64,000 bases of DNA. It comes from Bacteroidales bacterium. Its GTDB lineage: Bacteria > Bacteroidota > Bacteroidia > Bacteroidales > UBA3824. The stretch is taken from NCBI GenBank assembly GCA_017962175.1, contig JAGCVU010000229.1:1-64000 (forward strand), given 5' to 3'. Positions 17,358 through 26,038 of this stretch are shown here, piece by piece (positions within the stretch are counted from its first letter, which is position 1; every line of letters begins with the position of its first letter). The position numbers and the translations under genes are program-made. The notes under the pieces were generated by a model. That model did not search any database, had not been told where the DNA came from, and saw only the letters and a list, made by a program, of their open reading frames with translations.

Positions 17358-18296
17358 CTATTTTTTTAAAGTGAAAAACGCCTCTTCCGGCTCCGTATCA
17401 TCCACAAAGAAGGTTACGGTATATTGCCCCGGTGTAAGAGTAATGCCATCTGTGTGCCAAGTTAGGCTCAAAGGAGTCTTTTTTCCGGAATAATGCGAAG
17501 TTTTTTTCGTGGTGTAAGCTATCTGTTTGCCTTGATAGTCGAAAAATCCTGTTTGTGAGTTAGTTAGCAAATTACCCTTCTGGTCGGTGATACGAATGTA
17601 CACAGTAAGATTCTTGGCCTGAGTGTATTTGTTTTCGTTGATATTGAAACGAATATTGATAGAATCCACTTTTTTGGCCTTACGCACATCGGGAAGAGTG
17701 ATTTTGATGTTTGATAACGAAAGTTTTGCAGCGGTCTGTTCTGCTTCTTCTTTCTGTTGAGTGGTTTGAGCAATCTCTTGAACAAGTCCGGCGTTTTCAT
17801 CTTCAAGATCCCTAACTTTGATTTTCAGGTTGGCAAGTTCGGTAGCCAGATTGTTAATCTCTTTTTGTTTGCTCTCAATGGCGTTAATCATCATATTCAT
17901 AAGCTGTTGTGCAGTGGCGTTTTTGTAACCGGACTTTTGAAATTCAACAGCAATATCTTGATTTTGACCAATAAAATCTTGCATCTGCTTTACTAATGCA
18001 CGAATCATCTTAGCCTCAGCCGATGACGATCCGCCACCTTTGCGCTTGATAACGCTTTTGAGACTGTCGATTTCCATTTCGCGAATTTTTATACTGTCGA
18101 GAAAATTGCCAAACGATGAAATACTCTGTTCGTAATCCATCAACATTAGCGATTTTTGGTTGTCGGAATCCATATATTGCATCAAAAGAGCTTCCAAACT
18201 ATCGGCACGTTGACGTTCTGAATCACTTCCCTCTAATCCGCACGACACGCTAACGACTAAAAGAGAGATAATTATGATGTAGAAAAGGTTTTTCAT
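17358..18296 (-). CDS. Coiled-coil lipoprotein of unknown function
   Basis: A 312-residue exported lipoprotein. The start is the ATG giving MKNLFYIIIISLLVVSVSC, a lipoprotein signal with lipobox VSVSC; the track of sequence upstream of it is leader. Heptad-rich coiled coil runs from about 55 to 190 (for example TELANLKIKVRDLEDENAGL), followed by a beta-rich C-terminal domain (about 195-312) with an immunoglobulin-like look, ending TVTFFVDDTEPEEAFFTLKK. It is first in the operon, 12 bases before the kinase ATG. With the kinase SH3 domain also outside the membrane, it could be the input sensor; that is inference. No known family is recognised. Confidence 0.82.
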   Translation of the reverse strand: MKNLFYIIIISLLVVSVSCGLEGSDSERQRADSLEALLMQYMDSDNQKSLMLMDYEQSISSFGNFLDSIKIREMEIDSLKSVIKRKGGGSSSAEAKMIRALVKQMQDFIGQNQDIAVEFQKSGYKNATAQQLMNMMINAIESKQKEINNLATELANLKIKVRDLEDENAGLVQEIAQTTQQKEEAEQTAAKLSLSNIKITLPDVRKAKKVDSINIRFNINENKYTQAKNLTVYIRITDQKGNLLTNSQTGFFDYQGKQIAYTTKKTSHYSGKKTPLSLTWHTDGITLTPGQYTVTFFVDDTEPEEAFFTLKK

Positions 18297-18326
18297 AACA
18301 CAAAAATTGTTTATTTTTTTAAATGA

Positions 18327-18357
18327 CAAATATAAGAAATCAATTACGGTTTACAAA
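18327..18357 (-). promoter_or_regulatory. Promoter of the kinase/phosphatase operon
   Basis: Minus-strand TTTG (18357-18354), 19-base spacer, then TATATTTG (18334-18327). The lipoprotein ATG lies 30 bases downstream. It is back to back with the ECF sigma gene promoter, so both are controlled from one short intergenic region. Confidence 0.72.
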
Positions 18358-18385
18358 CATATTTTGGCGTTTTTTTTAATAAAAG

Positions 18386-18417
18386 TTGTAGGATAATAAA
18401 AGTTTGACGTATCTTTG
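18386..18417 (+). promoter_or_regulatory. Promoter of the ECF sigma factor gene
   Basis: TTG (18386-18388), 21-base spacer and TATCTTTG (18410-18417) match the Bacteroidota housekeeping pattern. The sigma-factor ATG is at 18437. Confidence 0.7.
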
Positions 18418-18436
18418 CAAATATTTGAATACGACA

Positions 18437-18970
18437 ATGGACGACAACGAAATCCTAAAACTGATAAAAGAAGGCGATAAAAGTGCGTTTGAGCAGCTTT
18501 TTAAGCAGTATTATCGAATGCTGACCCTATTCGCCGCCAAATACCTGCGCTCTCTCGACGAAGCCGAGGAACTTGTGCAGCAGGTGTTTGTGTCGTTTTG
18601 GGAAAAAGCACCTGCCACCGACATCAACGTGTCGCTAAAAGCGTATCTCTACCGTTGGACTGCCAACGCTTGCATCAATCGTATCAAACATCAAAAAATC
18701 AAGGATAAATACGCTCAATATGCTGTGCAGGAGATTCAATCTGGCATCGACGACAATCTGTCATTTTCAGAACCCGACCTCAAAGACAACATCCGACGAG
18801 CTATCGAAAACCTTCCCGAAAAATGCCGCGAAATTTTTGTAAAAAGCCGTTTTGAAAACAAAAAAAATGCAGAAATTGCCACAGAATTAGGTATTTCGGA
18901 AAAAACTGTGGAAAATCAGATGACCATTGCCCTAAAAAAGCTTCGTGCCGATTTGCAACATTATCTATAA
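18437..18970 (+). CDS. RNA polymerase ECF-type sigma-70 family factor
   Basis: A 177-residue ECF sigma factor. An upstream TTG in frame lies inside the promoter, so the ATG (MDDNEILKLIKEGD) is chosen. Region 2 spans about 10-80 (LFKQYYRMLTLFAAKYL, EAEELVQQVFVSFWE) and region 4 about 115-175, with the helix-turn-helix NAEIATELGISEKTVENQM and the LPEKCREIF entry motif. It matches the Bacteroides expansion group. Those genes normally precede a FecR-like anti-sigma and SusC/D genes; here the gene is followed by a terminator hairpin and the oppositely oriented rho, so no partner is adjacent. Its closest partner by position is the divergent kinase operon. Confidence 0.93.
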   Translation: MDDNEILKLIKEGDKSAFEQLFKQYYRMLTLFAAKYLRSLDEAEELVQQVFVSFWEKAPATDINVSLKAYLYRWTANACINRIKHQKIKDKYAQYAVQEIQSGIDDNLSFSEPDLKDNIRRAIENLPEKCREIFVKSRFENKKNAEIATELGISEKTVENQMTIALKKLRADLQHYL

Positions 18971-19006
18971 AAAAAACGGACATTCGACCCAAAGACCGAA
19001 CGTCCG
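18969..19006 (-). terminator. Rho-independent terminator of rho
   Basis: CGGAC-a-TTCG pairs with CGAA-c-GTCCG (18977-19006). In the minus direction it is followed by eight T residues (complement of A at 18969-18976). It therefore ends rho transcripts. The sigma gene on the other strand has no T tract after this hairpin. Confidence 0.75.
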
Positions 19007-19033
19007 CAGAATTATGAACGATTTATAGAAAAC

Positions 19034-20854
19034 CTACATTAAACCCGCGTTTTTGAGATATTCGTTTTTAGCGCGGATAAGAAACTCCTCGTTGTTGATG
19101 GTATTTTTCATATAGTTGAGCAACCACAACATAGCTTCCTCAGGATTCATATCTGCAAGATACTTACGGAGTTTCCAAATAATATCAAGCATACCGGGAA
19201 TAAGAAGTTTGTCTTCGCGACGTGTGCTCGAAGCGTTGATGTCCACAGCGGGGAAAATACGCTTGTTGCTGAGTTTGCGGTCGAGCTGAAGTTCCATATT
19301 ACCAGTACCTTTGAATTCCTCAAAAATCACCTCGTCCATCTTAGAGCCGGTGTCGATAAGTGCTGTGGCAATGATAGTGAGCGAACCGCCATCTTCGATG
19401 TTACGCGCTGCACCAAAGAAACGTTTTGGTTTGTGCAATGCGTTGGCGTCAACACCACCAGAAAGTACTTTGCCGGATGCAGGAGCTACGGTATTGTAAG
19501 CACGAGCAAGACGTGTGATGGAGTCTAACAAAATAACCACATCGTGTCCACATTCTACCATACGTTTTGCCTTTTCGAGTACGATGTTGGCTACTTTAAC
19601 GTGTTTTTCGGCTGGTTCGTCGAATGTTGACGAAATAACCTCTGCCTTAACGCTGCGTGCCATATCGGTAACCTCCTCGGGACGTTCGTCGATAAGAAGA
19701 ATTATCAAATAAACATCGGGGTGATTGTCGGCAATAGAGTTGGCTATATCTTTGAGTAATACTGTTTTACCTGTTTTGGGCTGAGCCACAATTAATCCGC
19801 GTTGACCTTTACCAATGGGGGCAAACATATCTACTACGCGGCACGAAAGATTTTTGGAGTGTTTGCCGCCGGTGAGGTTGAATTTTTCGTCTGGGAAAAG
19901 CGGTGTAAGATAATCAAATGGCACACGGTCGCGAATATAATCGGGTGTGCGTCCGTTGATTTCTATTACCTTGATAAGCGGGAAATATTTTTCGCTTTCT
20001 TTCGGAGGACGAATTGTACCGCGAACTGTGTCGCCGGTTTTAAGTCCAAAAAGTTTTATCTGAGTTTGCGATACGTAAATATCGTCGGGACTACTAAAAT
20101 AGTTGAAATCGCTACTGCGCAAGAAACCATAACCATCGGGCATAATTTCGAGCACGCCGGTGTTTTCAATTAAGCCGTCTACGTCGAATATTGAGGATTC
20201 TTTTTTAATATTTTTGAAATCAAAGTCGGACGATTCGGGAGCAGCGTCGTTGGTTTCAACTTGTTCTTGAGGTTGCTCTTTCGGTTCAGGAGCGGGAGCG
20301 TTTTGAGGCTCTTGAGGCTGAGGCTGTTGCTTGTTCTTTTTGATAATACGCTTAGAAACAGGCTTTGGAGCTTCGGGTTCCTCGGGTTCCATCTCTCTCA
20401 AAAAAGGATTGTCTGCCACAAAATCATCGGGCAAAGGCTGCAACATAGGCGGCAATTGATGATTTGATGGTTGCTGTGCAGGCTGCTGAGATGCTTGTGG
20501 CACTTGCTGTGTCTGCTGCTGAGTAAGTTGCTCATTTTGATAACTTTGAGTACCGTTGCTGATAGAAACAGACGCTACCGGCTTGTTTTTGAGCACAAGG
20601 CGATGACGTTTTTCACGATTTCTTACAGGCATTTCGGGAATTTCATACTCAACTTTGGGCGAAGTTTTAGGAGCTTCGTCTTTGATTTTAGGAGCCTTTT
20701 TGGGCTGAGGTTCTTCTTTGCCTTCTGTTTTTTCTAATATTTTGTCAATAAGTTCCTGTTTTTTAAAGTAATCGGCTTTGGGTATACCTAAGGTTTTAGC
20801 CAAATCGCGCAATTCAGGAACCAATCTCTTAGACAGTTCTTTTTTGTCGTACAT
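19034..20854 (-). CDS. rho: Transcription termination factor Rho with long Gln/Pro-rich insertion
   Basis: Hexameric RNA helicase that ends transcription. Order in the 606-residue product: Rho_N helical domain (1-45), a low-complexity insertion rich in Gln, Pro and Lys (about 46-215), the cold-shock RNA-binding domain (about 225-300, with [21 protein letters not shown]), and the RecA-like ATPase (about 310-600) with Walker A AQPKTGKT (357-364), [25 protein letters not shown] and the Q/R-loop region. E. coli Rho is about 420 residues; the large insertion is common in Bacteroidota. It is monocistronic between its own promoter and terminator. Confidence 0.97.
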   Translation of the reverse strand: MYDKKELSKRLVPELRDLAKTLGIPKADYFKKQELIDKILEKTEGKEEPQPKKAPKIKDEAPKTSPKVEYEIPEMPVRNREKRHRLVLKNKPVASVSISNGTQSYQNEQLTQQQTQQVPQASQQPAQQPSNHQLPPMLQPLPDDFVADNPFLREMEPEEPEAPKPVSKRIIKKNKQQPQPQEPQNAPAPEPKEQPQEQVETNDAAPESSDFDFKNIKKESSIFDVDGLIENTGVLEIMPDGYGFLRSSDFNYFSSPDDIYVSQTQIKLFGLKTGDTVRGTIRPPKESEKYFPLIKVIEINGRTPDYIRDRVPFDYLTPLFPDEKFNLTGGKHSKNLSCRVVDMFAPIGKGQRGLIVAQPKTGKTVLLKDIANSIADNHPDVYLIILLIDERPEEVTDMARSVKAEVISSTFDEPAEKHVKVANIVLEKAKRMVECGHDVVILLDSITRLARAYNTVAPASGKVLSGGVDANALHKPKRFFGAARNIEDGGSLTIIATALIDTGSKMDEVIFEEFKGTGNMELQLDRKLSNKRIFPAVDINASSTRREDKLLIPGMLDIIWKLRKYLADMNPEEAMLWLLNYMKNTINNEEFLIRAKNEYLKNAGLM

Positions 20855-20905
20855 ATTTAATGATTGTATTTTATTTTAAATAGGACGGCTGTCCTTTCAA
20901 CGCTG

Positions 20906-20937
20906 CAAATATAAGCAGAGAATTGGTATTCTCCAAA
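20906..20937 (-). promoter_or_regulatory. Promoter of rho with short leader hairpin
   Basis: Minus-strand TTTG (20937-20934), 20-base spacer, TATATTTG (20913-20906). The leader between this and the ATG at 20854 contains the small hairpin AGGAC-GGCT-GTCCT (20882-20895), which could take part in rho autoregulation. The hairpin role is inference. Confidence 0.68.
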
Positions 20938-20973
20938 TAAAAAAGAATATTTATGCAAATTTTGAGCGACAAA

Positions 20974-21333
20974 TTATTTCACAATAAGTTTCTTGATAAG
21001 CACTTTGTCGTCGTCGAATGTAATTTTTGCAAGATAAATACCTGATTCACAATTTTCTAAAAGGATGCTCAAGTCGTCGAAAATATACTCGTCGTTTTCT
21101 TTGGTTTTAACGCATTTGCCAATGATGTTGGTGATTTCAACTTTGCGGATGAGCGAAGCCGACTTGAAATTGACCACGTTGCCCACCACAGGATTGGGAT
21201 AAATTACCACCTCATGGTTGGTCAAATTCTGATTCTGAACAAAAAAATTGGGGATAATAGTCTTCTGCGCTTCGGCCTGCGAAAACGACATAATTAACAA
21301 TACAGTAGTTAGTATGGTTGCAATAATTTTCAT
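20974..21333 (-). CDS. Small secreted protein consisting mostly of a T9SS C-terminal sorting domain
   Basis: A 119-residue protein with a signal peptide (about 1-22, ending QAEAQ), a spacer of about 20 residues, and a C-terminal sorting domain of type A (about 38-119). Domain marks are YPNPVVGNVVNF, VEITNIIGKCVKT, ESGIYLAKITF and the terminal VLIKKLIVK. Such domains route proteins through the type IX secretion system and are normally attached to a large cargo; here there is almost no cargo. It is either a minimal secreted peptide or a remnant of a larger gene. No adjacent broken gene is visible. Transcription signals are not clear. Confidence 0.85.
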   Translation of the reverse strand: MKIIATILTTVLLIMSFSQAEAQKTIIPNFFVQNQNLTNHEVVIYPNPVVGNVVNFKSASLIRKVEITNIIGKCVKTKENDEYIFDDLSILLENCESGIYLAKITFDDDKVLIKKLIVK

Positions 21334-21410
21334 ATTAGTGATTGTTCAAAATACGTTATTTTTAACGGTCATCCGCAAAAAATGTTTCAATAAATATACC
21401 AAAAACAGAA

Positions 21411-22166
21411 CTAATCCGTTAGCGGTATGGTTTTGAGAATTTTTTCCAAATCTTCGGGAGTATCCACTGCCAAACCTTCAAAATCGGTAACACACACCTT
21501 TATATTATATGCATTTTCGATCCAACGGTTTTGCTCCAAGCGTTCGGCAAGTTCCAATGGCGACTGAGGCAAAAGGGTAATCTTCTGAAGAATATCGCTG
21601 CGATAAGCGTAAACGCCTATGTGACGGTAATATACGTGACTGTTTACCCATTGTTCGCGATCTTTGCCACGGTAAAAAGGTATAGGCGAACGACTAAAAT
21701 ATACAGCCTGAGATGCGTTGTTTACAATTACTTTGGCGGTGTTTTCCGAAAAAACTTCGTCGGATGTTTTGGCTACTTTTACCAATGTGGCAATTTCTAC
21801 TGAGCTATCGTTGAATAGGTTGCCAAGTTGACGCAATTGGTTGGGGTCTACAAAAGGTTCGTCGCCTTGAATGTTGATAACGGCATCAAATTTTTTGCCT
21901 GATTGCTGTTCGTATTTTTTTGCAGCCTCAGCGCAACGGTCGGTACCGCTCTGATGGCTTTCTGAAGTCATTATTGCACGTCCGCCAAATGATGTTACCT
22001 CATTGAAAATACGGTCGTCGTCGGTGGCAACTACCACATCTTCAAATGCTTGCGAGGCACGTTCATATACTCGGTGAATCATAGTTTTACCGCCTATCAT
22101 GGCAAGAGGTTTGCCGGGAAAGCGCGTTGAGGCGTAACGCGAAGGGATAATACCTAATATCTTCAT
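21411..22166 (-). CDS. kdsB: 3-deoxy-manno-octulosonate cytidylyltransferase (CMP-KDO synthetase)
   Basis: Activates KDO with CTP for the lipid A inner core. The start is the ATG encoding MKILGIIPSRYASTRFPGKPLA, the family N-terminus with the nucleotide-binding loop; an upstream in-frame extension contains the promoter. Other motifs: VVVATDDDRI, TSESHQSGTDRCAEA, INIQGDEPFVDP, AVYFSRSPIPF, HIGVYAYR, and LEQNRWIENAYNIKV. The 251-residue length is normal. It stands alone, divergent from the YqgE family gene. It confirms a Gram-negative envelope with LPS. Confidence 0.96.
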   Translation of the reverse strand: MKILGIIPSRYASTRFPGKPLAMIGGKTMIHRVYERASQAFEDVVVATDDDRIFNEVTSFGGRAIMTSESHQSGTDRCAEAAKKYEQQSGKKFDAVINIQGDEPFVDPNQLRQLGNLFNDSSVEIATLVKVAKTSDEVFSENTAKVIVNNASQAVYFSRSPIPFYRGKDREQWVNSHVYYRHIGVYAYRSDILQKITLLPQSPLELAERLEQNRWIENAYNIKVCVTDFEGLAVDTPEDLEKILKTIPLTD

Positions 22167-22190
22167 TGTCTTTTTTGATTTTTTCGTCTG

Positions 22191-22223
22191 CAAAGGTAAA
22201 AAAAAATTGATTATCAAGACAAA
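22191..22223 (-). promoter_or_regulatory. Promoter of kdsB
   Basis: Minus-strand TTTG (22223-22220), 21-base spacer, TACCTTTG (22198-22191). The kdsB ATG is 25 bases downstream. Confidence 0.66.
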
Positions 22224-22335
22224 ACATTTTTACAAAAAAAAATATATCAAAAAACGATTACGCGTATCATTTTTTTTCTTAAATTTTGAGTGTGGAAAAA
22301 AATTAAAAAATTCCGCTCAAAACAAACTGAAACAA

Positions 22336-22932
22336 ATGGAAGACTTAAAAAATATAGACCTACTATCGATCGACCGAAATTGGCTAATGCCCGAAGCGGG
22401 ACGAATACTCATATCAAAACCCTTTTCCGGCGATGAGTATTTCGACAAGTCGATAGTATACATCACCGAAAGCAACGACAAAGGCACAGTAGGTTTCATA
22501 CTCAACAAACCCGTGCTCACACATATGGACGTGCAACGCGGCGGCATTAAATCTGGTTCATGGAATCTTTGGTTTGGTGGTCCGGTGCGTAGCGACTATA
22601 TCTATTTCATACACACAGCCGGTCCCGACATCATTCCCGGCAGTCTCAAGGTGGCAGACGGCATTTACTGGGGTGGCGACTTTAATATGGTGTCGCAAAA
22701 AATCGAAAACGGCGAACTCAACGAAAACGCAGTAAGATTTTTTCTCGGATATTCAGGTTGGGAAAAAGACCAATTGGAAAAAGAAATCAACGAAAAATTT
22801 TGGATGGTGGGCAAACTTGAACCGTCGATTATAATGGACACCGATGCCGATGTGTGGAAAGAGGCAGTTAAAAACCTCGGCGGACGTTACCGCGTTTGGG
22901 AAAATCTTCCGCCCGATCCACTACTTAATTAA
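22336..22932 (+). CDS. YqgE/AlgH family (DUF179) protein
   Basis: A 198-residue soluble protein. The ATG giving MEDLKNIDLLSIDRNWLMPE is chosen because the in-frame sequence before it is AT-rich leader. Family marks are GRILISKPFSGDEYFDKSIVYI, NDKGTVGFILNKP, WFGGPVRSDYIYFIH, GIYWGGDF and RFFLGYSGWEKDQLEKEI. YqgE/AlgH proteins are conserved but their biochemical role is unclear; in pseudomonads AlgH affects alginate and other secreted products. It is followed by a short repeat and the convergent aminotransferase gene. Confidence 0.92.
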   Translation: MEDLKNIDLLSIDRNWLMPEAGRILISKPFSGDEYFDKSIVYITESNDKGTVGFILNKPVLTHMDVQRGGIKSGSWNLWFGGPVRSDYIYFIHTAGPDIIPGSLKVADGIYWGGDFNMVSQKIENGELNENAVRFFLGYSGWEKDQLEKEINEKFWMVGKLEPSIIMDTDADVWKEAVKNLGGRYRVWENLPPDPLLN

Positions 22933-22967
22933 TTGACAATGGATAATTGACAATGGACAATTGTCAA
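22931..22967. repeat. 14-bp direct repeat with inverted third copy
   Basis: AATTGACAATGGAT (22931-22944) and AATTGACAATGGAC (22945-22958) are tandem copies, followed by AATTGTCAA. TTGACAA (22947-22953) and TTGTCAA (22961-22967) form a 7-bp stem. It fills the gap between two convergent genes and may act as a weak bidirectional transcript end. Confidence 0.6.
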
Positions 22968-22977
22968 CTGTAAATTA

Positions 22978-23844
22978 TTAAAACTCATCAGCATAAAACT
23001 GATTGAGTCTGTTGAAAACCATTTCGGCGGTGCGGCGGTAATATCTGCGGTTTTGCCAACCCATTGCCCAAGATATACCATATTCTGTAGATGCAAAAAA
23101 TATTTCATCAGCCACTTGCATAAAATCAGGCGTTATGAGGGTTTCGGTGTTGGCTTTGATGTCGAGAATTTCAGCAATGTCGAGCACGTGACGGCGCATT
23201 ACCGAATCGGCACATCCGACAGACAATGGTGGAGTAAAAATCTCCGAATCGCGCACACAAAAAATATTTCCACTACGTGCACCTCCCACAATATCGCCCT
23301 GCGCATTAACGATACAAGCATCATTGGTGCGCGACTTGCGGGCAAACTGATAAGCAAGATTCTTAACCATACTTGCCGCATAGGTGTTGTAGTTGGCTAT
23401 ACGACCTGCCGGCATAGGTATCTCGTTGAAAATGCTAATCATAAACCCCTCTTTGTTAAGGTCGAATAGTACAGAAGGCATATGCTGCACAGTGGCTATG
23501 TAAATTACATCCGGCAAATCGAGCACGCCTCCGGTTCGCATCACCATCAGGGTCAACATTCCACCTTTGAATATCTTATTCTTAATCAGAAGTTTGGTAA
23601 GTTCCTCTTTGAGCACAGTGCGCTGCGATGAAAACTTGTCGGGAATGGGCATATTCATAAAAGTCATAGCCGCACAAAGTTTGTCGAGATGACGACCGAA
23701 AAACAGCATTGTGCTTGCATTGGTGCGAATCTGTTCAAAAACACAGTCGCCATAAAGCATAGCACGATTAAAAATATTGATATCCAATGTGTTTGACGGC
23801 TGATACTTGCCATTAAAATCTATTTGAGAACCCTGAATAACCAT
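22978..23844 (-). CDS. Class IV (fold type IV) PLP aminotransferase homologue with altered cofactor site
   Basis: A 288-residue member of the branched-chain aminotransferase/aminodeoxychorismate lyase fold. The PLP lysine is present (ASMVKNLAYQFAR, Lys161), with LYGDCVFEQIR near the N-terminus and SGNIFCVRDSEIFTPPL later. The glutamate that normally contacts the pyridine nitrogen in the E-G-x-x-x-N motif is replaced: the motif reads GARSGN, so position 188 is Gly. This suggests changed or weakened catalysis, and assignment to a specific reaction is not safe. It lies 5 bases downstream of the rhomboid gene, so the two are probably co-transcribed. Confidence 0.8.
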   Translation of the reverse strand: MVIQGSQIDFNGKYQPSNTLDINIFNRAMLYGDCVFEQIRTNASTMLFFGRHLDKLCAAMTFMNMPIPDKFSSQRTVLKEELTKLLIKNKIFKGGMLTLMVMRTGGVLDLPDVIYIATVQHMPSVLFDLNKEGFMISIFNEIPMPAGRIANYNTYAASMVKNLAYQFARKSRTNDACIVNAQGDIVGGARSGNIFCVRDSEIFTPPLSVGCADSVMRRHVLDIAEILDIKANTETLITPDFMQVADEIFFASTEYGISWAMGWQNRRYYRRTAEMVFNRLNQFYADEF

Positions 23845-23849
23845 ACCCG

Positions 23850-24488
23850 TTAAACAAACTGATTAATAAAATGCCGCAAAATAGGAGGATAAATAATTAT
23901 CGGGAAAACAATGCCAAAGATTGCGCCCCAAAAGTGAGCAGAATGTCCAATATTGTCGAGATTTTTTTTAGCCATGTAGTGACAATAGAGGAGATAAAGC
24001 GGTCCGAAAACGTATCCGGGAATGTGTACAGGAATGAAAAACAGTCCAATACCCAAATGCGGCATTATTAAAATGGCGGCAAAAATAATTGCCGAAACCG
24101 CTCCCGATGCTCCAATGGCGTTGTAATAAGGCTGCTCGCGATATTTAAAAAGGTCGGACAATGAGGCTACTGCAATTGCCAAAAGGTAAAATGCAGCATA
24201 AAGCACCTCGCCCATCACAGTGTCAAATATCTTTATAAAGGTGTTTTCTACCAAATAGCCAAAAAAGTACAACGTAAGCATGTTAAACGCCAAATGCCAC
24301 CATCCGCCGTGAACAAAACCTGACGATATAAGTCGGTGAAAATCACGCTTGTGCCACACCATATAGGCGTTAAACTTCAATTTGTCGAACCATTCGGGAC
24401 GCGCCATACTATAAGGCAACGGATTCTGATCCTGAAAGGCAGCTATCGAAATTATGCACGTTATTACTATTATAAAGGTAGTTATCAT
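23850..24488 (-). CDS. Rhomboid family intramembrane serine protease
   Basis: A 212-residue membrane protease using the ATG start (MITTFIIVITC); a TTG eight codons upstream lies inside a TATTTTTG box (24517-24510) and is less likely. Signature features: HRLISSGFVHGGWWHLAFNM (the HxxxN motif with the oxyanion-hole Asn), catalytic Ser in NAIGASGAVSA, and catalytic His in NIGHSAHFWGAIFG. About six helices are seen. The loop between the third and fourth helices contains basic and acidic residues (LFKYREQPYYN). Its substrate is unknown. Confidence 0.92.
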   Translation of the reverse strand: MITTFIIVITCIISIAAFQDQNPLPYSMARPEWFDKLKFNAYMVWHKRDFHRLISSGFVHGGWWHLAFNMLTLYFFGYLVENTFIKIFDTVMGEVLYAAFYLLAIAVASLSDLFKYREQPYYNAIGASGAVSAIIFAAILIMPHLGIGLFFIPVHIPGYVFGPLYLLYCHYMAKKNLDNIGHSAHFWGAIFGIVFPIIIYPPILRHFINQFV

Positions 24489-24637
24489 ACCATCAAGTTT
24501 ATTAATGCGCAAAAATATGGCTATTTATATTAAAAAAGAAATTTTTTTTAAAAAAAATCCTACCATAATTGCGCCTAATTACTATATTTGCATTAACAAA
24601 AACAAAAAACCGAAATACATTAAAACATTATAATTCA

Positions 24638-25549
24638 ATGACAAACAAAAGTCTGATATCAGTAACCGACTTCTCAACCGACGCTATTCTGCGAATACTT
24701 GAAATAGCCGAAGATTTTGAAAAGCATCCCGAACCGCACCTTTTGGACGGCAAAGTGGTGGCAACTCTGTTTTTTGAACCTTCTACTCGCACGCGCCTGA
24801 GTTTTGAAAGCGCAGTCAACCGTCTTGGCGGCAGGGTGATAGGTTTTTCCGACCCCAACATTTCGAGTGTATCAAAGGGCGAAACTCTCAAAGACACAAT
24901 ACGCATTGTATCAAACTATTGCGACCTTATTGTAATGCGTCATCCCCTTGAAGGCAGTTGCCGATATGCAAGCGAGGTGGCAACAGTGCCCGTAATCAAT
25001 GCCGGCGATGGTGCTCATCAGCACCCCACACAAACCCTTCTCGATATGTATTCTATCAAAAAAACTCAGGGAAGGCTCGACAATATCAACATTTTTATGG
25101 TGGGCGACCTCAAATACGGACGCACTGTTCACTCATTGGTTCAGGCTATGTCGCCGTTCAACCCGATTTTCAATTTTATTTCGCACCCCAAACTCAAAAT
25201 GCCGCAAGAATACCTCGATTTTCTTGATTCAAAACACGTTAAGTATTACGAACACGAGCAATTCAACAGCATTATTTCCGAGGCAGATATTATCTATATG
25301 ACCCGTGTGCAACGTGAACGTTTTCAGGATCTTATGGAATACGAAAAAACCAAAGACCTCTACATTTTGCGCAACAGCATGTTGGAAAACACCAAACCAA
25401 ATTTGAGAATTCTTCACCCGTTGCCCAGAATCAACGAAATTCAGCAAGACGTAGACACCAATCCCAAGGCTTACTATTTTGAACAGGCTCTAAATGGTGT
25501 GTACGCGCGTCAAGCCGTAATTTCTTACGTACTCGGATTAAAAAAATAA
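24638..25549 (+). CDS. pyrB: Aspartate carbamoyltransferase catalytic subunit
   Basis: Condenses carbamoyl phosphate and aspartate in pyrimidine synthesis. The ATG giving [13 protein letters not shown] is chosen; upstream in-frame sequence includes the -7 box TATATTTG at 24583-24590. Motifs: [13 protein letters not shown] (carbamoyl phosphate binding), [48 protein letters not shown] and HPLPRINEI. Length 303 is standard. It is followed 20 bases later by pyrI, giving the class B dodecameric enzyme with allosteric control. Confidence 0.97.
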   Translation: MTNKSLISVTDFSTDAILRILEIAEDFEKHPEPHLLDGKVVATLFFEPSTRTRLSFESAVNRLGGRVIGFSDPNISSVSKGETLKDTIRIVSNYCDLIVMRHPLEGSCRYASEVATVPVINAGDGAHQHPTQTLLDMYSIKKTQGRLDNINIFMVGDLKYGRTVHSLVQAMSPFNPIFNFISHPKLKMPQEYLDFLDSKHVKYYEHEQFNSIISEADIIYMTRVQRERFQDLMEYEKTKDLYILRNSMLENTKPNLRILHPLPRINEIQQDVDTNPKAYYFEQALNGVYARQAVISYVLGLKK

Positions 25550-25569
25550 CCCTCTAAACCCTTGATACA

Positions 25570-26025
25570 ATGGATAAATCAGAACTCAAAGTAAACGCCA
25601 TAAAAGACGGAACGGTAATCGACCATATTCCCGCCAAAGACCTTTTTGAGGTTATCAAAATTCTCAACCTCGAAAAGGTGGACAACCAAGTAACATTTGG
25701 AACCAATCTCGACAGCAAAAAACTCGGCAAAAAAGCTATTATCAAAGTGTCGGACAAATTCTTTAAAGACGACGAAATCAATAAGATAGCCCTTATTGCT
25801 CCCAAGGCAAACCTCAATATTATCAAAAACTACGAGGTAATCGAAAAACGCCCCGTAGAGTTGCCTTCTACCATCAAAGGTATTTGTAAGTGTATGAATC
25901 CCAAATGTATAACCAATTCAGAGCCGATGTCTACCAAGTTTGATGTTATATCAAAAGAACCGCCGGCTTTGCGTTGTTTTTATTGCGGCAAAGTTACCGA
26001 CCGCGAACATTTTGTTATCATATAA
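25570..26025 (+). CDS. pyrI: Aspartate carbamoyltransferase regulatory subunit
   Basis: Nucleotide-binding regulatory chain of 151 residues. The N-terminal allosteric domain has VNAIKDGTVIDHIPA, and the C-terminal zinc domain has ligands Cys108, Cys113, Cys136 and Cys139 (pattern C-x4-C ... C-x2-C) that hold it to PyrB. It should give CTP/ATP feedback control. It lies between pyrB and apt with short gaps (20 and 13 bases), so the three form an operon. Confidence 0.96.
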   Translation: MDKSELKVNAIKDGTVIDHIPAKDLFEVIKILNLEKVDNQVTFGTNLDSKKLGKKAIIKVSDKFFKDDEINKIALIAPKANLNIIKNYEVIEKRPVELPSTIKGICKCMNPKCITNSEPMSTKFDVISKEPPALRCFYCGKVTDREHFVII

Positions 26026-26038
26026 AAATTTATAAAAA

